A DNA stretch of 64,000 nucleotides from Cupriavidus sp. Lineage in GTDB: Bacteria > Pseudomonadota > Gammaproteobacteria > Burkholderiales > Burkholderiaceae. The translations under genes and the position numbers were made by a program. Below the pieces are notes generated by a model that saw only the letters and a program-made list of their open reading frames with translations, was not told the origin of the DNA and ran no database searches. The stretch is from contig JAPSLP010000029.1 in assembly GCA_031180665.1 (NCBI GenBank), positions 1 to 64,000 of the forward strand. The letters run 5' to 3'. Positions 1 through 7,063 of this stretch are shown here, piece by piece; position 1 is the first letter of the stretch, and every line of letters begins with the position of its first letter.

Positions 1-94
1 CGGGCTCACGGTCTGACCGTCTTTCCCATATCGATTTCAATTTCGATGGTTGGGTTGTTCACTGCTTTCGCCTGTTTATTAGGGAGTGGGGATA

Positions 95-1198
95 ATGTCC
101 AATCTCAGCACCGCGCTGAAGCTTGCGCCGGCTGATACACAGCTGCCCGTCCGTGCGTACTTCGACGAGGCCTTGCATCAACAGGAACTGGATCTGCTGT
201 TCAAGAAGGGCCCCGGTTATGTCGGCCACGCGCTGATGGTGCCCGAAGTCGGCGACTACCATACGCTGGCCGCCGAGGAAGAGGGCCGCATGCTGGTGCG
301 CAACCCGGAGGGCATCGAGCTGATGTCCAACGTCTGCCGCCACCGCCAGGCCATCATGCTCAACGGCCGCGGCAACGCCCCCAATATCGTCTGCCCGCTG
401 CACCGCTGGACCTACGATCTGAAGGGCGAGCTGCTCGGCGCACCGCATTTCGCCCAGCAGCCCTGCCTGCATCTGAAACGTTCGCCGCTGCAGAACTGGA
501 ACGGCCTGCTGTTCGAGGGCGAGCGCGACGTGCGCACCGATCTCGCGCGCCTGGGCGTCTCGCAGGACCTGAACTTCGACGGCTACATGCTCGACCATGT
601 CGAGGTCCACGACTGCGACTACAACTGGAAGACCTTCATCGAGGTCTACCTCGAGGACTACCACGTCGTGCCCTTCCACCCGGGCCTGGGCAGTTTCGTG
701 TCCTGCGACGACCTGAAGTGGGAGTTCGGCGAGTGGTACAGCGTGCAGACCGTGGGCCTGCACGCGGGCCTCAAGCGCCCCGGCAGCCCGACCTACCAGA
801 AGTGGCACGACGCCGTGCTGCGCTTCAACAACGGCGAGCTGCCCAAGCACGGCGCGATCTGGCTGACCTACTACCCGAACGTGATGGTCGAGTGGTACCC
901 CAACGTGCTGGTCATCTCGACGCTGCACCCGATGGGGCCGCGCAAGACCCGCAACGTGGTCGAGTTCTACTACCCCGAGGAAATCGTGCTGTTCGAGCGC
1001 GAGTTCGTCGAGGCCGAGCGGGCCGCCTACATGGAGACCTGCATCGAGGACGACGAGATCGCCGAGCGCATGGATGCCGGCCGGCTCGCGCTGATGAAGC
1101 GCGGCGACAACGAGGTCGGCCCGTATCAGTCGCCGATGGAAGACGGCATGCAGCACTTCCACGAATGGTATCGGCGCGCAATGGGACCGGCGGCCTGA
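95..1198 (+). CDS. Rieske aromatic ring-hydroxylating oxygenase, alpha-subunit type
   Basis: A 367-residue Rieske non-heme iron oxygenase. The [2Fe-2S] ligands are C81-x-H83 and C100-x2-H103. The mononuclear iron pair is H190 and H195 in an EDYHVVPFH stretch, and an Asp in the acidic CIEDDE segment near the C-terminus is the likely third ligand. Such enzymes take electrons from a reductase/ferredoxin to hydroxylate or demethylate an aromatic or other organic substrate; the substrate cannot be read here. I chose ATG 95 because AGGGAG (81-86) sits 8 bases before it; an in-frame GTG at 86 would lie in that ribosome site. No reductase or small subunit is adjacent, so electron partners are encoded elsewhere. 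A hairpin terminator follows. Confidence 0.88.
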   Translation: MSNLSTALKLAPADTQLPVRAYFDEALHQQELDLLFKKGPGYVGHALMVPEVGDYHTLAAEEEGRMLVRNPEGIELMSNVCRHRQAIMLNGRGNAPNIVCPLHRWTYDLKGELLGAPHFAQQPCLHLKRSPLQNWNGLLFEGERDVRTDLARLGVSQDLNFDGYMLDHVEVHDCDYNWKTFIEVYLEDYHVVPFHPGLGSFVSCDDLKWEFGEWYSVQTVGLHAGLKRPGSPTYQKWHDAVLRFNNGELPKHGAIWLTYYPNVMVEWYPNVLVISTLHPMGPRKTRNVVEFYYPEEIVLFEREFVEAERAAYMETCIEDDEIAERMDAGRLALMKRGDNEVGPYQSPMEDGMQHFHEWYRRAMGPAA

Positions 1199-1220
1199 GC
1201 GCCTGGCCCCTTCTTGGCCG

Positions 1221-1247
1221 AAACGGACCGCCACGGCGGTCCGTTTT
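1221..1247 (+). terminator. Rho-independent terminator after the Rieske oxygenase
   Basis: Ten-base arms ACGGACCGCC and GGCGGTCCGT (1223-1232 and 1235-1244) fold into a strong GC hairpin followed by a TTTT run, 25 bases after the stop codon. Confidence 0.75.
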
Positions 1248-1321
1248 GCATTGGGGCCGCCGCAGCGCCGCTGCTCCCCGCGCCGCCATGCATGCTGTTG
1301 GGCGATGACCGCCCATGGGCT

Positions 1322-1350
1322 TTGGTGCATCGCATCAGCACTGCTACAAT
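1322..1350 (+). promoter_or_regulatory. Candidate sigma-70 promoter for the EamA transporter
   Basis: TTGGTG (1322-1327) and TACAAT (1345-1350) are 17 bases apart, about 110 bases before the chosen ATG. The -10 is good and the -35 partial. No start site has been measured. Confidence 0.4.
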
Positions 1351-1457
1351 CGGCTCGCCCAAGCGGCTGTCACCTCACTTGCCGCCCGGCACGCTGCCGC
1401 GCCCCCGGGGCCGCGCCGCGGTTCCCGACTTCCCCGCTGTCCTCGCCTTTCCTCGCC

Positions 1458-2378
1458 ATGCAATCGCTCTGGATGCTGTTCGCCGCCTTCTCGTTCTCGC
1501 TGATGGGGGTGGGCGTCAAGCTGGCTTCCGAGATGTACACCACCGGCGAGATCGTGTTCTACCGCAGCATGATCAGCATGCTGATCATCTGGGCAATCCT
1601 GGCCTCGAGCGGCATCTCGGTGCGCACGCCGCATATGACCACGCATATCAAGCGCAGCCTGTTCGGCGTGACCGCGCTGATGCTGTGGTTCACCTCGATC
1701 AGCCTGCTGCCGCTGGCCACGGCGATGACGCTGAACTACATGTCGCCGGTCTGGATCGCGCTGATCGTCGGCGCCGGCGCGGCGCTGGCCGGCACCGCGG
1801 GCGGCGCGGACCGCAAGCTGATCGGCGCCATCGTGATGTCGTTCGCCGGCGTGATCTGCCTGCTGCAACCCTCGGTCGGCAAGGACCAGCTGACCGGCGG
1901 CCTGGTCGGGCTGATCTCGGGCATGTTCACGGCGCTGGCCTATGTCGAGGTGCGGCAGCTCGGCCAATTGGGCGAGCCCGAAGGCCGCATCGTGTTCTAT
2001 TTCTCGCTGGTCGGCACGCTGGCCGGGGTGGTGTGGATGATGTTCTCGGGCGTCAGCAGCCATACCTGGCACGGCGCCGGCCTGCTGCTGGGCATCGGCA
2101 TCCTTGCGACCCTCGGCCAGACGGCGATGACGCGCGCCTACAAGCGCGGCAACACGCTGCTGACCGCGAACCTGCAATACGCCGGCATCGTGTTCTCCAG
2201 CCTGTGGGGCATGATGATCTGGAACGACGCGCTGAACTGGCTGTCGTGGCTCGGCATGGGCCTGATCATCGCCAGCGGCATCGCCACCACGCTGACCCGC
2301 GCGCGGGAGAGCACCAGCCAGCCGACGGCGGCGACGCCGGTCAAGTCCGCCGAGGCGGAGGTGCACCCCGAGGTGTAG
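1458..2378 (+). CDS. EamA/DMT-family membrane transporter
   Basis: A 306-residue polytopic membrane protein with about ten hydrophobic helices in two EamA-type halves, the usual size for drug/metabolite transporters that export amino acids, metabolites or small toxic compounds. The first helix begins directly at MQSLWMLFAAFSFSLMGVGV, so ATG 1458 is preferred; the frame is open back to 1251 but the extra residues are Arg/Pro/Cys-rich and unlike a transporter N-terminus. It follows the Rieske oxygenase across a terminator and has its own candidate promoter, so it is probably a separate unit. Substrate unknown. Confidence 0.82.
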   Translation: MQSLWMLFAAFSFSLMGVGVKLASEMYTTGEIVFYRSMISMLIIWAILASSGISVRTPHMTTHIKRSLFGVTALMLWFTSISLLPLATAMTLNYMSPVWIALIVGAGAALAGTAGGADRKLIGAIVMSFAGVICLLQPSVGKDQLTGGLVGLISGMFTALAYVEVRQLGQLGEPEGRIVFYFSLVGTLAGVVWMMFSGVSSHTWHGAGLLLGIGILATLGQTAMTRAYKRGNTLLTANLQYAGIVFSSLWGMMIWNDALNWLSWLGMGLIIASGIATTLTRARESTSQPTAATPVKSAEAEVHPEV

Positions 2379-2494
2379 GGCGCCTGCCCTGCGCCCGGGG
2401 CCCTGGTGTCAGCCTCGCCCCGATAGCGGCGCCCGCCACTTTCGGCGATCATCGGGATTCCTCGACGATCCGTCGCCACTAGACAGGTTTTACG

Positions 2495-3373
2495 ATGCCC
2501 CAAGCCGTTTGGACCACGCTGATCTCCTGCGCCGACCTGCATGCGCTGCGCCAGGATCCGGGCCGGCACAGCGTACTGATCGATTGCTCATTCGACCTGA
2601 CCGACCCCGCGGCCGGTCGCGCGGCTTACCACCAGAGCCATCTGCCCGGCGCCTTCTACCTGCATCTGGACAACGAGCTGTCGGGCGAGAAGACCGGCCG
2701 CAACGGCCGCCATCCGCTGCCCGATCCCGATGCGCTGACCACGCGCCTGCGCGCGCTCGGCGTGAACGACGACACCCAGGTGGTGGCCTACGACGCCCAG
2801 GGCGGCATGTATGCCGCGCGCGCCTGGTGGCTGCTGCGCTGGATCGGCCATCAAGCGGTGGCCGTGCTCGACGGCGGCAAGCAGGCCTGGGTCGCCGCCG
2901 GCCTGCCGCTGGAGAGCGGCACCACGCCCGAGCCGGAGGCCCACGCCGGTGGCCATCTGACGCGCGGTCCTTCGCTGGTCGACACGGTCGACGCCGACAC
3001 GCTGATGGCCAATCTGCAATCGCCGACGCGGCTGGTGGTCGACGCCCGCGCACCGGATCGCTTCCGCGGCGAGAACGAAACGCTGGATCCGGTCGGCGGC
3101 CATATCCCCGGCGCGGTCAACCGCTGCTTCAAGGACAATCTGCAGCCCGACGGCCGCTTCAAGCCCGCCGAGACGCTGCGCGGCGAATTCGGCGGCGTGC
3201 TAGGCGCAACTGCCTCCGAGCGCGCGGTGATGCAATGCGGCTCCGGTGTCACCGCCTGCCACAATCTGCTGGCGCTCGAAGTGGCGGGACTGCCGGGCGC
3301 GGCGCTCTACCCTGGCTCGTGGAGCGAGTGGTGCGCCGATCCGGCGCGACCGGTCGCAACTGGCGAGCGGTAG
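2495..3373 (+). CDS. sseA: Sulfurtransferase (rhodanese / 3-mercaptopyruvate type)
   Basis: A 292-residue tandem rhodanese-domain protein: an inactive N-terminal domain followed by a catalytic C-terminal domain. The active loop is C248-GSGVTA, the form typical of SseA-type 3-mercaptopyruvate sulfurtransferases rather than the CRxGxR loop of thiosulfate sulfurtransferases. The conserved closing strand YPGSWSEWC is present. It transfers sulfane sulfur to thiophilic acceptors in the cytoplasm. The ATG at 2495 has only a weak ribosome site. The gene converges on the ZIP transporter gene 50 bases downstream. Substrate preference is inferred from the loop only. Confidence 0.85.
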   Translation: MPQAVWTTLISCADLHALRQDPGRHSVLIDCSFDLTDPAAGRAAYHQSHLPGAFYLHLDNELSGEKTGRNGRHPLPDPDALTTRLRALGVNDDTQVVAYDAQGGMYAARAWWLLRWIGHQAVAVLDGGKQAWVAAGLPLESGTTPEPEAHAGGHLTRGPSLVDTVDADTLMANLQSPTRLVVDARAPDRFRGENETLDPVGGHIPGAVNRCFKDNLQPDGRFKPAETLRGEFGGVLGATASERAVMQCGSGVTACHNLLALEVAGLPGAALYPGSWSEWCADPARPVATGER

Positions 3374-3423
3374 GCCGGCGCTGGTCGAGCCAGCCGCCGT
3401 GGTGGGGCGGCGGCTCGAACGCC

Positions 3424-4269
3424 TCAGTGGTCGGCATGCGCATGCGCATGGTCGGCCTCGCCATGGCCAGCCTCGCCATGGCCGTGGTGATCGTGGACGC
3501 CGTCGGTCACCCAGACGATCGCCGCGATGCCGGCGGCCACCAGCACCACCTGCACGATCGATTCGCGCCAGCGCGGCTTGCGCTGCATCTGCGGCATCAG
3601 ATCGCTGACCGCGATATAGAGGAAGCTGCTGGCGGCGATCACCAGCACATACGGCACCCAGCTGCTCATCTCGTCGAGCAGGAAATACCCGACCAGACCG
3701 CCGGCCACCGCGGCCAGGCTCGACAGCAGATTGAAGGCGAACGCGCGCGCCTTCGAGAAGCCGGCATTGAGCAGCACGATGAAGTCGCCGACTTCCTGCG
3801 GGATCTCGTGCGCGGCGATCGCCAGCGCGGTGACGATGCCGATCTTGGGGTCGGCGAGGAAGGCCGCCGCGATCACGATGCCGTCGGCGAAATTGTGGAA
3901 GGTGTCGCCGACCAGGATGGTCAGGCCGCTGCGACCCGCTTCCTCGCGATCGTGCCCGTGGTGGTGATGATGCCCGTCGCCCTCGTGATGGTGCGAATGG
4001 CGCAGCAGCGAGATCTTTTCCAGCAGGAAGAAGCCCAGCAGGCCGGCCAGCAGCGTGCCGAACAGCGCGCGCGGATCGGCGCCCGAGGCGAACGCCTCCG
4101 GCAGCGAATGCAGCAAGGCGGTCGCCAGCAGCACACCGACCGAAAAACTGACCATGCGCTCCACCGCGCGCGATGCCGCGGTCAGGGACAGCAAGGCGGC
4201 ACCGAGAATGCTGCCCACGCCGGAAATCGTGGTGGCCAGCAGGATCAAGACGAGCGTGGAAAAGATGAT
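3424..4269 (-). CDS. ZIP-family divalent metal transporter, start codon uncertain
   Basis: A membrane protein of about 280 residues with the two ZIP signatures: HNFADG in helix IV and HEIPQEVGD in helix V, whose His/Glu residues form the binuclear metal site. A cytoplasmic loop (HSHHHEGDGHHHHHGHD) and the C-terminal tail are very His-rich, pointing to zinc or a similar metal. No in-frame ATG lies near the expected N-terminus. The first plausible starts are two consecutive ATC codons (4264-4269) behind GGGAG, or a TTG at 4248; an ATG at 4298 is in another frame. Either a rare start codon is used or there is a local frameshift. Metal import is inferred from the family. Confidence 0.82.
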   Translation of the reverse strand: MIFSTLVLILLATTISGVGSILGAALLSLTAASRAVERMVSFSVGVLLATALLHSLPEAFASGADPRALFGTLLAGLLGFFLLEKISLLRHSHHHEGDGHHHHHGHDREEAGRSGLTILVGDTFHNFADGIVIAAAFLADPKIGIVTALAIAAHEIPQEVGDFIVLLNAGFSKARAFAFNLLSSLAAVAGGLVGYFLLDEMSSWVPYVLVIAASSFLYIAVSDLMPQMQRKPRWRESIVQVVLVAAGIAAIVWVTDGVHDHHGHGEAGHGEADHAHAHADH

Positions 4270-4458
4270 GGGCTCCCGGAGGGTTCGCCCTTGCCCATGT
4301 TGCGGGCCGCGCGGCCAGGCCGCGTCGGTCCGTTCAAACGCAACACTGTTGCAAGAGCCGCAAAGCCCGCATTGTACGGAGGTCGGGGGCGGTTTTGCAA
4401 TGGGCCGGACTTCCGTTGCGGAAGTCGCCGGCTCATCGCGCCTGGCCTGCTGCTGCCG

Positions 4459-4500
4459 ATCTCCCCAAAAGGGGGACGATCGTACCCAATTTGGGGAGAT
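4459..4500. promoter_or_regulatory. 11-bp perfect inverted repeat between ZIP and hydrolase genes
   Basis: ATCTCCCCAAA (4459-4469) is repeated inverted as TTTGGGGAGAT (4490-4500) around a 20-base centre. It lies just past the hydrolase stop and about 190 bases upstream of the ZIP gene. It could be a terminator for the hydrolase or an operator for the metal transporter; it lacks a clean T run on the minus strand. Confidence 0.4.
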
Positions 4501-4514
4501 GCCGGCAGCCCAGC

Positions 4515-5390
4515 CTACGCCACCCCATGCTCCTTGAACCACGCCAGGCACTTCTGCCATCCGTCCTTGGCGTCCGCCTCGCGGTAGCTCGGCCGGTAGT
4601 CGGCATGGAAGGCGTGGCCGGCCTCGGGGTAGACGATGAACTTCGAGCCCTTGGCGGCCGGGTTGTTGGCCGCCGCCAGCGCGGCCTTCATCTTGTCGAC
4701 CGCCTCCAGCGGGATGCCGGTGTCCTTGCCGCCGTACAGGCCCAGCACCGGCGCCTTCAGCTGCGCGGCGAGATCGATCGGATGGCGCGGCTGCAGCGGG
4801 GCGGTGTCGCCGTTCAACCGGCCGTACCAGGCCACGCCGGCCTTCAGCTGCCTGCTGTGCGCGGCGTAGAGCCAGACGATGCGCCCGCCCCAGCAGAAGC
4901 CGGTGATACCGACCTTGCCGGGATTGCCGCCGTTGGCGCCGGCCCATGCGACGGCCGCGTCGAGGTCGCCCAGCACTTCGCTGTCCGGTGTCTTGGCGAT
5001 GATCTCGCGCTGCAGTTCCTGGATCGTGCCGAAGCTGGTCGGATCGCCCTGGCGCGCAAACAGCTCGGGCGCGATCGCCAGATAGCCCTGCTTGGCGAAG
5101 CGCCGGCAGGTATCGGCGATGTACTCGTGCACGCCGAAGATCTCGCTGATCACCAGCACCACCGGCAGATCGCGCTTGCCCTGCGGCATCGCGCGGTAGA
5201 TCGGCATCTTGAAGTCGCCGGACGGGATGATGACTTCGCCGGCGGTCAGCCCTTCGAAATCGGTCTTGATCGCTTGCGCGGTGACAGGCAGCGCGGCGGC
5301 GGCGAAGGCCGAGCCGAGGGCTGTCTTGACGAAGCTGCGCCGGTCGAACGTCTGGCCGGGTACGAGGCTTTCCACTTCGGGCTTGAGCAT
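4515..5390 (-). CDS. Tat-exported dienelactone hydrolase-like protein
   Basis: A 291-residue alpha/beta hydrolase of the dienelactone hydrolase family. The catalytic triad is visible: C166 in GFCWGG, D223 in YGGKD and H259 in EAGHAFH. Residues 17-40 form a twin-arginine signal (DRRSFVKTALG followed by an Ala-rich hydrophobic core ending in TAQA), so the protein is probably sent folded to the periplasm. Classical DLH acts in the cytoplasm on chlorocatechol pathway lactones; this exported type has no known substrate and no catechol genes are nearby. AGGAGACCC precedes ATG 5390. Confidence 0.85.
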   Translation of the reverse strand: MLKPEVESLVPGQTFDRRSFVKTALGSAFAAAALPVTAQAIKTDFEGLTAGEVIIPSGDFKMPIYRAMPQGKRDLPVVLVISEIFGVHEYIADTCRRFAKQGYLAIAPELFARQGDPTSFGTIQELQREIIAKTPDSEVLGDLDAAVAWAGANGGNPGKVGITGFCWGGRIVWLYAAHSRQLKAGVAWYGRLNGDTAPLQPRHPIDLAAQLKAPVLGLYGGKDTGIPLEAVDKMKAALAAANNPAAKGSKFIVYPEAGHAFHADYRPSYREADAKDGWQKCLAWFKEHGVA

Positions 5391-5561
5391 GCGGGTCTCC
5401 TGATGTTGGCGAACGGGCGGACGCTGCGCCAGCGGACAAGCCGGGGCATCAGGTAGGCGATTCTAAGCAAACATGGTGTCCAGCGCACGTTGCAGGGCGG
5501 CGGCCCGCGGGAGCGGTGGGCCGCGCCTGGCTTTCGTGGTTTCGTCTGCGCGCCGAATCGC

Positions 5562-6890
5562 TCAGTGCAGTTTCACGCGCGGATTGGTCTTGCTGCGCAG
5601 CCAGTGGGCGACCGTATCGAGCGCCATGCGCACCGCGCCGTGCAGCGCCATCACGTGCATCCGGTACAGGGACGAGTACATCAGCCGGGCCATCAGGCCT
5701 TCGATGAACATCGAGCCGCCGATCAACCCGCCCATCAGGTTGCCGACCGCGGTGAAGCGGCCAAGCGATACCAGCGAGCCCAGGTCCTTGAACTGGAATT
5801 CCGGCAGCGGCCGGCCTTCCAGCCGCGCCCGCAGCGCGTCGTACAGGAAGCTGGCCTGCTGGTGCGCGGCCTGCGCGCGCGGCGGCACCGTGGTCTGCTT
5901 GGCCGGCCACGCGCAGCTGGCGCAATCGCCGAACGCAAAGATGTCCGGGTCATCTTCGCTCTGCAGCGTTTGCTTGACCACGATCTGGCCCTGCCGGCTC
6001 AACGTCAGACCGAGCGTCTTGAGCACCGGCGGCGCGGTGATGCCCGCCGCCCAGACCGTCAACTCGGCGGGAATCCGTTTGCCGCTGGCGGTCAGGACCG
6101 CATCGGGTCCGATCTCGGTGACCCGCTCGCCGACCAGCATGCGCACGTCCAGCTTGCGCAGCAGCTCGGCGGTTTCGCTCGACACCCGTTCGGACAGCGC
6201 CGGCAGGATGCGCGGGCCGCCTTCGATCAGCGTGATATGGATGTCGCGGCGCGGGTCCAGGCGGTGCAGTCCATAGGCGTTGAGCACCTGCGCGGTATTG
6301 CGCAACTCGGCCGAGAGTTCGACGCCGGTCGCGCCGGCGCCGACGATCACGACATCGACGTCCGGATGGCCATCGCCATCGTCGTCGCTGCGCGCAAGCC
6401 CGTTCTGGGCCCTGACGCAGGCCGAGATCAGCCGGCGGCGGAAGCGCTCGGCCTGCTCGACGGTATCGAGCGCGATCGCATGCTCGGCCGCGCCCGGCGT
6501 GCCGAAGAAATGCGTGACCGATCCGATGGCCAGCACCAGCGTGTCATAGGCAATGTCCCGTGCAGGCAGCAGTTCGAGCCCGTCCTGGTCGACACAGGCC
6601 GCGACCGAGATCGTCTTGCGCGTGCGATCGAGCCCGGTCAGCTCGCCTTGCTGGAACTCGAAATGGTGCCAGAGCGCCTGCGCGGCATATTCGAGCTGAT
6701 GGGTGTTCTGGTCCATGCTGCCCGCGGCGACTTCGTGCAGCAGCGGCTTCCAGATATGCGTGGGCGAGCGGTCCACCAGCGTGATATGCGCGGCGCCGCG
6801 CTTGCCCAGCTTGTCGCCGAGACGCGTTACCAGTTCCAGTCCACCTGCCCCACCGCCGACTACGACAATCCGATGCGCGCTTGTTTGCAT
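5562..6890 (-). CDS. ndh: Type II NADH:quinone oxidoreductase
   Basis: A 442-residue FAD/NAD(P)-binding protein. The N-terminal FAD fold carries GGGAGGLE at residues 12-19, the NADH fold carries VGAGATGVELSAEL, and a hydrophobic/amphipathic C-terminal tail typical of membrane-attached NDH-2 follows. It passes electrons from NADH to the quinone pool without pumping protons. The gene lies downstream of polA on the same strand. The ~170-base gap between them holds a five-copy 11-bp repeat and two palindromes, one of which may be an operator. The ribosome site before ATG 6890 is weak. Confidence 0.87.
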   Translation of the reverse strand: MQTSAHRIVVVGGGAGGLELVTRLGDKLGKRGAAHITLVDRSPTHIWKPLLHEVAAGSMDQNTHQLEYAAQALWHHFEFQQGELTGLDRTRKTISVAACVDQDGLELLPARDIAYDTLVLAIGSVTHFFGTPGAAEHAIALDTVEQAERFRRRLISACVRAQNGLARSDDDGDGHPDVDVVIVGAGATGVELSAELRNTAQVLNAYGLHRLDPRRDIHITLIEGGPRILPALSERVSSETAELLRKLDVRMLVGERVTEIGPDAVLTASGKRIPAELTVWAAGITAPPVLKTLGLTLSRQGQIVVKQTLQSEDDPDIFAFGDCASCAWPAKQTTVPPRAQAAHQQASFLYDALRARLEGRPLPEFQFKDLGSLVSLGRFTAVGNLMGGLIGGSMFIEGLMARLMYSSLYRMHVMALHGAVRMALDTVAHWLRSKTNPRVKLH

Positions 6891-6915
6891 GTTCTATCCG
6901 TTCTGGATGGTCGGA

Positions 6916-6970
6916 CCGCCGGCATGCCGGCGGTTACTGTCCTTGTGTCAGTTTGCTGCAATGCAGCAAA
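6916..6970 (-). promoter_or_regulatory. Two perfect dyads in the ndh leader
   Basis: The first, CCGCCGGCATGCCGGCGG (6916-6933), is a perfect 18-bp palindrome. The second, at 6952-6970, is TTTGCTGCA, one base, then TGCAGCAAA. Both lie within 80 bases upstream of the ndh start. The second looks like an operator for a dimeric repressor; the first could be a leader hairpin. Confidence 0.45.
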
Positions 6971-7008
6971 TTTGGCAAGACCGGGCGCTGGGAGGGCCCG
7001 TTCGCCCG

Positions 7009-7063
7009 GTGCGCTCTCAGTGCGCTCTCAGTGCGCTCTCAGTGCGCTCTCAGTGCGCTCTCA
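7009..7063. repeat. Five tandem copies of an 11-bp unit at the polA 3' end
   Basis: GTGCGCTCTCA is repeated five times without change and followed by a partial sixth copy. The polA stop codon (complement of TCA 7061-7063) is formed by the last full copy, so the array is the polA 3' untranslated region and the far leader of ndh. Confidence 0.9.
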
